A stretch of DNA of 64,000 bases from Streptosporangiales bacterium (GTDB taxonomy: Bacteria > Actinomycetota > Actinomycetes > Streptosporangiales > WHSR01): positions 1 through 64,000 of the forward strand of contig WHSR01000012.1 of assembly GCA_009379995.1 (NCBI GenBank). Direction: 5' to 3'. Under the pieces are notes generated by a model that worked only from the letters and a program-made list of their open reading frames with translations, searched no databases and was not told where the DNA came from. The position numbers and the translations under genes are program-made. Of this stretch, positions 24,610 to 33,338 are shown in pieces. How positions within the stretch are numbered: the stretch's first letter is position 1; each line of letters begins with the position of its first letter.

Positions 24610-26172
24610 ATGACCGTCGACTTCATCGGGCAGCGCAATCTGCGGGATCTGCTGGAGGAACGTGCCGCGCGCTACCCCGACAACACCGCACTGGTCTGCG
24701 AGGACGCGTCGGGAAAGGTCGTCGAGTTCAGCTACCAGCAGTTCATCAACGATGTGCAGCGTACGGCCCGTGGCTTCGCGTCCCTGGGCATTGACAAGGG
24801 TGACGCGGTAGTCGTCCACCTGGCCAACTGCGCGGAATTCGTTCTGTCCTGGTTCGGCCTCGCCTGGATCGGCGCCGTCATGGTGCCGACGAACACGGCG
24901 AACACGACGAAAGAGCTCTCGCACGTGGTCAGCCACTCCGGGGCGGTCGCGGCGGTCACCTCGCCCGACTACCTCGATCTGTTCCGCGGCGTCCAGCGGG
25001 ACTTCCCCGCCCTCCGGGACCTGGTCCTCGCCCGGACCCGGGGGCCCGAGGCCGGGACGACGCTCCTCGCCGACCTGCTGGACGCGACCGGAGCCCCTCC
25101 GCGTCCCGCGATCGACTCGGAGGACGTCGTTGAGATGATCTTCACCTCGGGCACCACCTCGCTGCCGAAGGCCGTACTGCTCACGCACGCCAACCACCTG
25201 TGGTCCGGCGAGCGGGCGTCACGGGCCATCGACGTACGCACCGAGGACCGCTGCCTGACGGCGCTTCCGGCCTTCCATGTGAACGCCCAGTCCACGACGA
25301 TCCTGGCCGCGTTCAACGTCGGAGCCACCTGCGTCCTGCTCGAGGAGTACCGGGCCTCCAAGTTCTGGAGCCAGATCATCGCGCACGACGCGACGGTCAC
25401 CAGCCTGGTGGCCATGCAGGCCCGCACGCTCCTCGCCCAGCCGCCGTCGCCGGACGACTCCCGGCATCGTCTGCGGCGCGTCTTCTACGCGATCAACGTC
25501 ACCGACTCGGAGAAGAAGGAGTTCGAGCGCCGGTTCGACGTCGAGCTGATCAACGGCTACGGGCTCTCCGAGGCCATGACGATCGTGACCATGGCGCCGA
25601 TACACGGTGACCGTCGCTGGCCGTCCATCGGCCTACCCACCCCCGATCGGACGGTACGGATCGTCGATGGCAACGGCGAGGACGTCTCGGTCGGGCAGAC
25701 CGGAGAGATCATCGTGGCCGGCGTGCAGGGACGGACCCTGATGAAGGGCTACTTCAAGGATCCCAAGGCGACCGACGCCACGCTGCGGGACGGCTGGCTC
25801 TACACCGGCGACAACGGATACCTGGACGAACGCGGCTACGTGTACTTCTTCGACCGGAAGAAGGACGTCATCAAGCGCGCCGGAGAGAACGTATCCGCCA
25901 GCGAGGTGGAGTTCGTGCTCGCCGACCACCCGCTGGTGAACGAGGCCGCCGTCATCGGCGTCCCCGACGACATCAGGGACGAAGCCGTCAAGGCCTACGT
26001 CGTTCCGGCCGAGGACGCGCAGCTCACCGCCTCCGACGTGCAGGCGTACTGCCGGGAGCGCCTCGCGTCGTTCAAGGTCCCCACGATCGTCGAGATCCGC
26101 GAGTCGCTGCCCAAGACCTCCATCGGCAAGATCGAAAAGAAGACGCTCCGTGCCGAGAGCGGCGAGGGGTGA
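24610..26172 (+). CDS. Acyl-CoA ligase (CaiC-like)
   Basis: A 520-residue AMP-forming ligase that activates a carboxylic acid as its CoA thioester. It has P-loop TSGTTSLPKAVLLTH (near residue 180), YGLSEAM, YTGDNGYLDERG with FDRKKDVIKRAGEN, and the C-terminal catalytic lysine in KTSIGKIEKK. The order and spacing resemble carnitine/crotonobetaine-CoA ligases, but the acid cannot be read from the sequence. ATG 24610 follows GAGGAGG. It is the first gene of a plus-strand unit running to 30184, whose next genes encode hydratase subunits and dehydrogenases, so it probably supplies their CoA ester. Confidence 0.93.
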   Translation: MTVDFIGQRNLRDLLEERAARYPDNTALVCEDASGKVVEFSYQQFINDVQRTARGFASLGIDKGDAVVVHLANCAEFVLSWFGLAWIGAVMVPTNTANTTKELSHVVSHSGAVAAVTSPDYLDLFRGVQRDFPALRDLVLARTRGPEAGTTLLADLLDATGAPPRPAIDSEDVVEMIFTSGTTSLPKAVLLTHANHLWSGERASRAIDVRTEDRCLTALPAFHVNAQSTTILAAFNVGATCVLLEEYRASKFWSQIIAHDATVTSLVAMQARTLLAQPPSPDDSRHRLRRVFYAINVTDSEKKEFERRFDVELINGYGLSEAMTIVTMAPIHGDRRWPSIGLPTPDRTVRIVDGNGEDVSVGQTGEIIVAGVQGRTLMKGYFKDPKATDATLRDGWLYTGDNGYLDERGYVYFFDRKKDVIKRAGENVSASEVEFVLADHPLVNEAAVIGVPDDIRDEAVKAYVVPAEDAQLTASDVQAYCRERLASFKVPTIVEIRESLPKTSIGKIEKKTLRAESGEG

Positions 26173-26678
26173 CCGTGGCCCCGGACTGGCATGCGCTCCA
26201 CGGGTCCGTGAAGGAGCATGTCGGCAGGTCGACGAGACAGCGGCTGGGTCCGATGTCCGCCGCCCAGTTCCAGCGCTTCGCGGTGGCCGTCGGCGACCTC
26301 AACCCCCGCTACTTCGATCCGGAGGCCGCACGGGAGCAGGGGTTCCCTGGGGTCGTCGCCCCGCCGCTGTACCTGACCAGCGTTCTCGGATGGCAGGCCG
26401 GGCCCGCCGAGGACGAACTGCGGCCGGACGGCGCGGAATCCGAGGTGATGGCGGGAGTGCCCCTGGAGGGCGTCCGGCTGATGGGGGCCGGCCAGGAGGT
26501 GGAGCTGTCCCACCCGGTCTGCGACGGGACCGACGTGACCCTCGAGGTGTCCGTCGACGACGTGGAGCTGAAGCACGGCGGCTCCGGCCAGTTCCTCATC
26601 CTGCGGCTGTTGCGACGCTACCTGGACGACCGGGGCACGGAGCTCATGCGCTGCCGCGAGACCTTCATCGCGCGATAA
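26169..26678 (+). CDS. MaoC-like hot-dog subunit, catalytic His replaced
   Basis: A 169-residue FAS1-type dehydratase-like hot-dog protein. The motif that normally reads GDxNPxHxD is GDLNPRYFDPEAA here, with Tyr in place of His, so this subunit is probably the structural or substrate-binding half. The next gene encodes a partner that keeps the His. Paired subunits of this kind are known from the mycobacterial HadAB and ChsH1-ChsH2 hydratases. The GTG start overlaps the ligase stop by four bases (GTGA), implying translational coupling. Confidence 0.85.
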   Translation: MTVAPDWHALHGSVKEHVGRSTRQRLGPMSAAQFQRFAVAVGDLNPRYFDPEAAREQGFPGVVAPPLYLTSVLGWQAGPAEDELRPDGAESEVMAGVPLEGVRLMGAGQEVELSHPVCDGTDVTLEVSVDDVELKHGGSGQFLILRLLRRYLDDRGTELMRCRETFIAR

Positions 26679-26690
26679 GAGGGGGGCGAG

Positions 26691-27146
26691 ATGTCGGCCG
26701 GGGTTTCCTTCGAAGAGGTGGCGCCGGGGGCCGCGATCACCCCGCTGGTCAAGCGGCCGACCAACGTGCAGCTGTTTCGGTTCAGCGCGGTCACCTGGAA
26801 TGCCCACCGCATCCACTACGACACCGCGTACGCCCACACGGAGGGCTACCCCGACGTGCTGGTCCAGTCGCACCTGCACGGCTGCTTTCTGGTCCAGGCG
26901 GTACTCGACTGGGCGGGCCCCCGGGCGCGGCTGCGCCGGTTCTCGTGGCAGAACCGCCGTTTCGCGCTGCCGGGCGACGTGCTGACCTGCTCGGGAAAGG
27001 TGACGGCCACCGAGGTCCACGACACCGTCGGGCTCGTGACCTGCGAACTCGAGGAACGCAACCAGGACGGGGAACTCTGTGCGCCCGGGTGGGCCACCAT
27101 CGAGCTTCCCCGCGCGACCGTGATGGGGAACGACCATGGTGCCTGA
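26691..27146 (+). CDS. MaoC-like enoyl-CoA hydratase, catalytic subunit
   Basis: A 151-residue hot-dog protein containing SAVTWNAHRIHYDTAYA and GYPDVLVQSHLHG, the hydratase motif with its catalytic Asp/His region intact. It should combine with the preceding subunit to hydrate an enoyl-CoA (or dehydrate a 3-hydroxyacyl-CoA) with R stereochemistry, as family members do. The gap to the previous stop is 12 bases and holds GAGGGGGGCGAG as the ribosome binding site. Confidence 0.88.
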   Translation: MSAGVSFEEVAPGAAITPLVKRPTNVQLFRFSAVTWNAHRIHYDTAYAHTEGYPDVLVQSHLHGCFLVQAVLDWAGPRARLRRFSWQNRRFALPGDVLTCSGKVTATEVHDTVGLVTCELEERNQDGELCAPGWATIELPRATVMGNDHGA

Positions 27147-27249
27147 GATGAGGCGGCGGCGCGGCCGACATCGACGAGGCAGGGACGAGACGTACAAGAC
27201 GTGCGAGACATACGACGTGCACAACCCTCCGAGGAAGGGGAGGCACACG

Positions 27250-28611
27250 ATGACGCCAACGCAGCGGGTGGCGCAGTTCGTCGCCTCCGTGAAGTTCGAC
27301 GACCTGCCCGAGCACGTCGTCGAGAAGGCGCGGGTGACGCTGCTGCACGACATCACGGTGGGGGTGGCCGGCTTCCGGAAGGCTTCGGTGCCGATGGAGC
27401 TGGCCAGGGCGACAGGGCCGGATGCCGCGGGCGGGGGTGGCCGACTCCTCGTGGACGGCACCCGGGTGACCGTCGAGGCGGCGGCCTTCGCCAACGCCGC
27501 GCTGATCCACGCCCGTACCCAGGACGACACGTACCTCCCGGGGCTCACCCACGTCGGCTGCACGGCCCTGCCCGCAGTGCTGTCCCTGGCCGACAGCCTC
27601 GACAGCGACGGGCGCGCGTTCGTCACCGCGATGGTCGCCGGTTACGAGGCGGTCGCCGCGATCGGCGAGGGATGGGCGGCGAGGGCCACGTCGCGCGGCC
27701 TGCGGGCGACGGGCGTCTTCGGGCCGATCGGGGCGGCCACCGCGTGCGCGCGGCTGCTCGAATGCGACCCCCAACAGATAGCTTCCGCGCTCGGCCTCGC
27801 CGCGGGCTTCGCCGGCGGAACCAACCAGACCTGGGTCGCCGGTACCCAGGAGTGGCAGTACCAGCCGGGCATCGCCAGCCGCAACGGGCTGACGGCGGCC
27901 CTGCTGGCGGCCCGCGGGGTCACCAGCGCCCCGGACGCGCTCGAGGGCGCCGCGGGGTTCTACCGTTCCTACACCGGCGACCCGGACGGCGCGGAGAACG
28001 TGGGAGAGCAGCTCGGCACCGAGTGGCGGATCGGGGCGGTGACCTACAAACCCTTCCCGATCTGCGCACTCAACCAGCTCCCGGTCTCGACCCTCCTCGA
28101 CCTGCTCGCCGCGTCGCCGACGCCGCCCGACGACGTCGAGCACATCGCCCTGGCCCTCCCGCCGGGCGACGCCGCCTATCCGGGTATCGACGCGAAGGGC
28201 CCGTTCACCGACGTGGGCGCGACGCTGATGAGCGCGCAGTACTGCCTCGCGGTGGGCCTGATCAGGGGCGGCATCGGGCTGGACGACCTCACCGCGTTCG
28301 ACGACGCTGCGGTGACGGACCTGGTACAGCGGATCGACGTCGTACCGGACGCCGATCTGCCGCGGGGCGGGTGCCGGCTCACCGTTCGGACGCGGAGCGG
28401 AGCGGTCCGCGAACGCGAGGCGACACCCACGGCGGAGACCTTCAACTGGGGCCGCGACGAGACGGCGTCGCGGGCCCGCAGGCTGGCCGCCGAGTCGCCG
28501 CTCGATGGTGAGCAGATGGAACGGCTGATCGACACGATTCTGCGGGTGGACTTGCTGCCGGTCGCCGACCTGGTCGCCGCGACGGTGGTACCGGACGGGA
28601 CGGAGCGGTGA
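27250..28611 (+). CDS. MmgE/PrpD-family protein
   Basis: A 453-residue protein of the MmgE/PrpD fold: N-terminal helical domain with RVAQFVASVKFDDLPEHVVE and LHDITVGVAGF, then FGPIGAATACARLL and AGTQEWQYQPGIASRNG, and a C-terminal domain with YKPFPICALNQLPVSTLL. Characterised members include 2-methylcitrate dehydratase, cis-aconitate decarboxylase and epimerases, so the reaction is not decided. ATG 27250 with GGGGAGG seven bases upstream is preferred over GTG 27136, whose first 38 residues are arginine-rich. The 103-base gap before it contains repeated GACGT/GACAT words. Confidence 0.88.
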   Translation: MTPTQRVAQFVASVKFDDLPEHVVEKARVTLLHDITVGVAGFRKASVPMELARATGPDAAGGGGRLLVDGTRVTVEAAAFANAALIHARTQDDTYLPGLTHVGCTALPAVLSLADSLDSDGRAFVTAMVAGYEAVAAIGEGWAARATSRGLRATGVFGPIGAATACARLLECDPQQIASALGLAAGFAGGTNQTWVAGTQEWQYQPGIASRNGLTAALLAARGVTSAPDALEGAAGFYRSYTGDPDGAENVGEQLGTEWRIGAVTYKPFPICALNQLPVSTLLDLLAASPTPPDDVEHIALALPPGDAAYPGIDAKGPFTDVGATLMSAQYCLAVGLIRGGIGLDDLTAFDDAAVTDLVQRIDVVPDADLPRGGCRLTVRTRSGAVREREATPTAETFNWGRDETASRARRLAAESPLDGEQMERLIDTILRVDLLPVADLVAATVVPDGTER

Positions 28612-29369
28612 CCATGGCGAACACGAGGACCGGGCCGGAGGCGTTCTCCCTGGAGGGCCGTCTGGCGGTGGTGACCGGCGCCAGCCGCGGCGTAGGCCAG
28701 GCGACCGCCGTGGCCTTCTGCCGGGCGGGCGCCCGGGTCGCGTTGCTGGACGTGCTCGACATGGACGAGACGGTGGAGCAGATCAAGTCCCTGGGCGGCG
28801 AGGCCGACGCGTACCGGGTCGACGTCAGCGACCGATCCGCCGTCCAGGACGCGGTGCGCGGTGCGGCCGGCGGCGCGGGCCGCATCGACGTTCTCGTCAC
28901 CGCGGCGGCCATCTACGGGGACACGACAGGGATCGACGACCTCGACGAGGCGGAACTCGAACGCGTCCTCGGGGTGAACCTCAAGGGCACGCTGTGGTGC
29001 GTCCAGGCGGTGCTACCCCGAATGCGCGAACACGGCGGCAACATCGTCTGTATCGGGTCGCTCGCCGGAAAGATAGGCGGCGTCCTGGCCGGACCCGCGT
29101 ACGTGGCCAGCAAGGGCGGCATCCACGCGATCGTCAAATGGGTGGCCAAGGCCGAGGCGGCGAACAAGATCTACGCCAATGCGATAGCCCCCGGCGCCAT
29201 CGACACCCAGATGATCGCGGGCAAGGGTTATCAATCGAACAACCTTCCGCTCAAGCGATTCGCGCAGCCGGAGGAAATCGCCTCGGCAGCGCTCTTTCTC
29301 GCCTCGCCGGCGTCCAGCTACGTGACCGGAACGGTGATGGACGTGAACGGCGGGTTCTTCATGGGCTAG
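28608..29369 (+). CDS. Short-chain dehydrogenase/reductase
   Basis: A 253-residue classical SDR: nucleotide motif TGASRGVG (near residue 25), VTAAA in place of NNAG, catalytic Ser in NIVCIGSLAG, YVASK with Tyr and Lys, and the C-terminal MDVNGGFFMG. It should oxidise or reduce a hydroxy or keto group with NAD(P). The GTG start overlaps the PrpD-like stop (GTGA); ATG 28614 is an alternative. Pairing with a second SDR 14 bases downstream suggests consecutive or stereochemically different steps. Confidence 0.92.
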   Translation: MTMANTRTGPEAFSLEGRLAVVTGASRGVGQATAVAFCRAGARVALLDVLDMDETVEQIKSLGGEADAYRVDVSDRSAVQDAVRGAAGGAGRIDVLVTAAAIYGDTTGIDDLDEAELERVLGVNLKGTLWCVQAVLPRMREHGGNIVCIGSLAGKIGGVLAGPAYVASKGGIHAIVKWVAKAEAANKIYANAIAPGAIDTQMIAGKGYQSNNLPLKRFAQPEEIASAALFLASPASSYVTGTVMDVNGGFFMG

Positions 29370-29383
29370 GGGAGTGAACCTCG

Positions 29384-30184
29384 ATGAAACTGAGCGACTC
29401 GACGGCAATCGTCACGGGTGGGGGTTCGGGGATCGGCCGGGGGTCCGGGCTCGCGCTCGCCGCGGAAGGCGCCAGGGTGGCAGTCTTCGACCGGGACCGT
29501 GCCGGTGCGGAACGCACCTGCGCCGACATCACGGCCGCCGGTGGAAAGGCGATCGCCACGGTTGGGGACGTCACCGACGAAGCGGCGGTCGTGCGGTCCG
29601 TCGCCGAGGCCGGTGAGCGCCTGGGGCCGGTGCGGGTGCTGGTCAACGCCGCCGGCATCGCCGTACGGAAGAGCCTCCTCGACACCAGCGGGGAGGAATG
29701 GAGGCGGGTTCTCGACGTCAACCTCAACGGCTACTTCTACTTCCTCAAGGCAGCGGTTCCCGCGATGGAAGAGGCCGGCGGCGGCTCAATCGTGCAGATC
29801 GCCTCGATCGCCGGCCACGTCGGTTACGGATACCCGTCGTACACCGCGGCGAAGGGCGGCGTGCTGGCGATAACCCGTCAGCTCGCGTCGGAACTCGCGC
29901 CCAAGCGGATCAGGATCAACTCGATCAGCCCCGGCGTCATAGAGACGGGCCTCAATCGGGACACCCTCGGCAACGAGGCGATCCGTGCCGGCACGATCCG
30001 TAACATCCCGTGGGGGCGTTTGGGCGACCCGGGCGACATAGCCAAGGCCGTGCTCTTTCTGGCCGGCCCGGACTCCGAGTTCGTCACCGGCTCCGACCTC
30101 GTCGTCGACGGCGGCATGATCAGTTGCATCCACTGGGGTGACGTGGCGCAGTCACTGCGCAGCTTCCACGCCGCCTCCGACTGA
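29384..30184 (+). CDS. Short-chain dehydrogenase/reductase
   Basis: A 266-residue classical SDR with TGGGSGIG, DVTDEAAV, NAAG (complete), catalytic Ser in IVQIASIAG, YTAAK and an ending DLVVDGGMI followed by about 20 extra residues. An aspartate after the second strand (VAVFDRDRAG) favours NAD(H). It is the last gene of the plus-strand unit and converges on the alcohol dehydrogenase with only 15 bases between stops, too little for a visible terminator. Confidence 0.92.
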   Translation: MKLSDSTAIVTGGGSGIGRGSGLALAAEGARVAVFDRDRAGAERTCADITAAGGKAIATVGDVTDEAAVVRSVAEAGERLGPVRVLVNAAGIAVRKSLLDTSGEEWRRVLDVNLNGYFYFLKAAVPAMEEAGGGSIVQIASIAGHVGYGYPSYTAAKGGVLAITRQLASELAPKRIRINSISPGVIETGLNRDTLGNEAIRAGTIRNIPWGRLGDPGDIAKAVLFLAGPDSEFVTGSDLVVDGGMISCIHWGDVAQSLRSFHAASD

Positions 30185-30199
30185 TTTTCCTTGCCGCCC

Positions 30200-31228
30200 T
30201 TACGGGTGGAGCAGCACCTTGCCGAAGACGCCGCGGCGCTCCAGCTCGGTCTGGGCCTCGGCCGCCCGTTCGAGGGGGTACTCGGCGTGGATGACCGGGC
30301 GCACGCGGCCCGCGGCGGACAGTCCCAGCACGTGCTCGAGGTCGCGCCGGGTGCCCGCGAAGGAGCCGATGAGGGTGTGCTCCTTCGCGAACAGGTGCCA
30401 CAGGTTGACCGAGACGTCGAAACCGGAGTGACCGCCGCAGGTCACCAGCCGTCCGCCGCGCGTCAGCGTCTGCAGGCTGCCCTCCCAGGTCGCCTGCCCT
30501 ACGTGCTCGAAGACCAGGTCGACGCCCCGGCCGCCGGTGTAGCCGCGCACCTGCCCCGGCCAGTCGGGATCGCCGTGATTCACCGTGAAGTCCGCGCCCA
30601 GCCGCTCGGCCATGGCCAGCTTCTCCTCCGAGCCGGCGGTCGCGATCACCCGGGCGCCGGCGAGCTTGGCGATCTGGACGCCGAGCACGCCGATGCCCGA
30701 GCCCGCCGCCACCACCAGCACGTTCTCGTCGGGCGAGACCCGCCCTCGGGTCACGAGCATGTGCCACGCGGTGGACCCGGTGACAGCGACGGCGGCGGCG
30801 GAGCCGTACGGCATGTCGCGGGGGATGGGTAGCAGCTGGCTCCCCGGCGCGACGGCGTGCTCCGCGTACCCGCCCTGTGTCTGCACGCCGTAGATGAGGC
30901 CGTGGCGGCACATGTTGTCCCGCCCCTCGCGGCACGGCGTGCACGATCCGCAGGACAGCGCCGGGTTGACGAGGACGCGGTCGCCGGGCGTCCATTCCCG
31001 GACCGCCGAGCCCACGGCGGCCACCTCGCCCGCCACCTCGGTGCCCGAGACGTGCGGCAGCTCCACCGGGGCCGGCGTCTTCCCCTCCCGGGAAAGGATG
31101 TCCACGTGGTTGACGCCGCAGGCCCGGACGGCGACGAGAACCTCCTCCGGACCGGGCTCGGGCACCGGGACGTCGTCGGCGACCAACCGTCCCGCGTCGC
31201 CGTACTCGTGGAACCGCACCGCCAGCAT
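30200..31228 (-). CDS. Zinc-dependent alcohol dehydrogenase (MDR family)
   Basis: A 342-residue medium-chain dehydrogenase. Structural-zinc cysteines occur as CGSCTPCREGRDNMC (residues about 93-107), the catalytic-zinc region as ACGVNHVDIL and HVSGTEVAGEV, and the Rossmann motif as GSGIGVLGVQIAKLAGA. It should interconvert an alcohol and an aldehyde or ketone with NAD(P)H. It is the last gene of a six-gene minus-strand operon headed by an acyl-CoA dehydrogenase, nine bases after the crotonase. Confidence 0.92.
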   Translation of the reverse strand: MLAVRFHEYGDAGRLVADDVPVPEPGPEEVLVAVRACGVNHVDILSREGKTPAPVELPHVSGTEVAGEVAAVGSAVREWTPGDRVLVNPALSCGSCTPCREGRDNMCRHGLIYGVQTQGGYAEHAVAPGSQLLPIPRDMPYGSAAAVAVTGSTAWHMLVTRGRVSPDENVLVVAAGSGIGVLGVQIAKLAGARVIATAGSEEKLAMAERLGADFTVNHGDPDWPGQVRGYTGGRGVDLVFEHVGQATWEGSLQTLTRGGRLVTCGGHSGFDVSVNLWHLFAKEHTLIGSFAGTRRDLEHVLGLSAAGRVRPVIHAEYPLERAAEAQTELERRGVFGKVLLHP

Positions 31229-31237
31229 CGTGCCGCC

Positions 31238-32056
31238 CTACCGCTTGCCGAGCCGGCGAAGCACCGCCGCCTTCGCCGTATCGAACTCGGTCGAGGTGAA
31301 GCACAACGAGTTCGCGACGGCCTCGAACCGCAGCTGGTCATGCAGCGAGCTCGTCTCACCGTTGCGCACCACCTGCTTGAGCATGCGGGTCGCGTCGGTA
31401 CCCATCGAGGCGATCGTCGCCGCCAGACCGTCGACGTGTTGGACGAGGCTGGGCAGCTCGGCGAAGCATCCGTTCAGGAAGCCCAACCGTTGGCCCTCCT
31501 CGGCGGTCACCCGGCGGCCGGAGAACACCAGCTCCATCGTGCGCGCGGACCCGATCTGCCGCTGCAGGCTCCAGGTGAGGCCGAAGTCCTGCACCACGTT
31601 CAGCTGCCTGGGCACCATCCAGAAGCGGGCCTCGGTCACCGCGAACCGCATGTCGCAGGCCATCGCCATGCCGAACCCGCCCCCGCCGATCGCGTCCCCG
31701 TTGACCGCCGCGATCGTCGGCTGCGGGAGCTCGTGCAGGGCGAGGATCAGCTCGTGCTGCCAGTCGAGCAGGCGCATCCCCTCGAACACCGAGTCCGACT
31801 CGACGTCCTCCATGAAGAACGGGGTGTCGAGGTCCACGCCCGCGCAGAAGGCACGCCCCTCGCCCGTCAGCACGAGCACCCTGGTGTCGCGGGATCCGGC
31901 CACCAGCCGCAGCGCCCGCAGCAGCTCGACGAGCATCTCCGGATCGAGGGCGTTGAGCCGCTGCGGTCGGGCCAGGGTCAGCCGAGCCACACCGTCGGCG
32001 AGCTCGAGCCGGATGGACCGGAACGCCCCGGCGTCCGACGGCTCCTCAGCTGTCAC
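31238..32056 (-). CDS. Enoyl-CoA hydratase/isomerase (crotonase family)
   Basis: A 272-residue crotonase-fold protein with the oxyanion-hole segments GRAFCAGVDLDTP (near residue 70) and NGDAIGGGGFGMAMACDMRFA (near 120), and a third region RQLNVVQDFGLTWSLQRQIG. The usual catalytic Glu pair is not obvious, so hydration, isomerisation or C-C bond hydrolysis are all possible. It lies between the lipoyl-domain gene (39-base gap) and the alcohol dehydrogenase gene. Confidence 0.9.
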   Translation of the reverse strand: MTAEEPSDAGAFRSIRLELADGVARLTLARPQRLNALDPEMLVELLRALRLVAGSRDTRVLVLTGEGRAFCAGVDLDTPFFMEDVESDSVFEGMRLLDWQHELILALHELPQPTIAAVNGDAIGGGGFGMAMACDMRFAVTEARFWMVPRQLNVVQDFGLTWSLQRQIGSARTMELVFSGRRVTAEEGQRLGFLNGCFAELPSLVQHVDGLAATIASMGTDATRMLKQVVRNGETSSLHDQLRFEAVANSLCFTSTEFDTAKAAVLRRLGKR

Positions 32057-32095
32057 GTTCGGCCTCCTTGTCTCCCCCGACCAAGGGAGGGCTCG

Positions 32096-32332
32096 CTAGC
32101 CATCTTCGATGCGTCCGATGACCTGCCCCGGCTCGACCTCGTCGCCCTCCCGCGCGTGTATCTCCCGCAGGGTGCCGACGGTGGGACTCTCGAGCTGGCC
32201 GGTTGCCTTGTCGGTCTCGATCTCGGCCAGCGGCTCCCCCTGCTCCACCCGGTCGCCCACGCTCTTCAGCCAGCCGACCAGGACCGCATCCTCCATGGTG
32301 AGGCCCCACTTCGGTATCACGACATCGGTCAC
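32096..32332 (-). CDS. Free-standing lipoyl domain protein
   Basis: A 78-residue protein that is only a lipoyl/biotinyl domain: VVIPKWGLTMEDAVLVGWL, the modified lysine in EIETDKATGQLES (residue about 42) and a final GQVIGRIEDG. The DKA context marks lipoylation rather than biotinylation. It lacks the peripheral-subunit-binding and acyltransferase domains of an E2. GTG 32332 overlaps the E1 beta stop (GTGA). Acyl groups made by E1 alpha/beta would be loaded here; the E2 and E3 partners must be elsewhere. Confidence 0.85.
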   Translation of the reverse strand: MTDVVIPKWGLTMEDAVLVGWLKSVGDRVEQGEPLAEIETDKATGQLESPTVGTLREIHAREGDEVEPGQVIGRIEDG

Positions 32333-33312
32333 GCGGCTCTCCTCGTCACGTCCCTCACGGCGGCGACGATGTCCGTCACCTGGGGGAAGTACGCCTTCTC
32401 CAGCTGCGGCGGGAACGGCACCGGCGCGAACGGCGGCGTCACCCGCCGAACCGGCGCCCGCAGCGCGTCGAAGCACTCGTCCGCGGCCAGCGACGCGATC
32501 TCCGCTCCCGGCCCGAACGATCCGACGGCCTCGTGCACGACCACCAGCCGGCCGGTCTTCTCGACCGAGGCGAACAGCCCCTCGCGGTCCAGCGGACTGA
32601 GGCTGCGCAGGTCGACCACCTCGACGTCCACCTCCGGCTCCAGCTCCGCGGCGGCCGCCAGCGCCCGGTGCACCGCCGCGCCCCACGACACCACCGTGAC
32701 GTCACGGCCGGCCCGGCGGATCGCCGCACGGCCGATCGGGACCAGGTGATCCGGGTCCTCGGGCACCTCGCCCCGGCGCGACCACAGCGCCAGGCTCTCG
32801 ATCACGACCACCGGGTCGTCGTCGCGGATCGCCGACTTCAGCAGGCCCTTGGCGTCGGCTGGCTCGGACGCCCACACGACCTTCAGCCCGGGTACGTGCG
32901 CCAGCCAGCCCTCCAGGTTCTGCCCGTGCTGGGGTCCGGTGCCCCGGCCGGTACCCGCCATGGTCCGTACCACCATCGGCGCGTGGTACTTCCCGGCCGA
33001 CATGAAGGAGATCTTCGCGGCCTGGTTGACCACCTGGTCCATTGCCACGGCCATGAAGTCGAAGAACATGACCTCGACGATCGGACGGAGTCCGCTCATG
33101 GAGGCGCCGAGGGCCGCGCCTACGATCGTCGCCTCGCTGATCGGCGTGTCCCGTACCCGCCACTCACCGAAGCGCTCCTGGAGCTTGGCGCTGGCGCCGA
33201 ACGCGCCACCCGCCGCACCGACGTCCTCTCCTAGGAGACACGTGGCTGGATCCCGCTCCAGCTCCTCGGCCATCGCCTGGTTGATGGCCTGCCAGTACTT
33301 GAGCTGCGGCAT
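32329..33312 (-). CDS. 2-oxoacid dehydrogenase E1 component, beta subunit
   Basis: A 327-residue transketolase-like beta subunit: INQAMAEELERDP, GEDVGAAGGAFGASAKLQERFG, RDTPISEATIVGAALGAS, then the C-terminal domain with VEVVDLRSLSPLD and VVVHEAVGSFG. With E1 alpha it decarboxylates a 2-oxo acid (or cleaves acetoin) on thiamine diphosphate and passes the acyl group to lipoyl. The substrate is not set by the sequence. The gene is 26 bases after E1 alpha and overlaps the lipoyl gene. Confidence 0.94.
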   Translation of the reverse strand: MPQLKYWQAINQAMAEELERDPATCLLGEDVGAAGGAFGASAKLQERFGEWRVRDTPISEATIVGAALGASMSGLRPIVEVMFFDFMAVAMDQVVNQAAKISFMSAGKYHAPMVVRTMAGTGRGTGPQHGQNLEGWLAHVPGLKVVWASEPADAKGLLKSAIRDDDPVVVIESLALWSRRGEVPEDPDHLVPIGRAAIRRAGRDVTVVSWGAAVHRALAAAAELEPEVDVEVVDLRSLSPLDREGLFASVEKTGRLVVVHEAVGSFGPGAEIASLAADECFDALRAPVRRVTPPFAPVPFPPQLEKAYFPQVTDIVAAVRDVTRRAA

Positions 33313-33338
33313 GGAGTCCCTTCCTACCTAGAGGGTCC

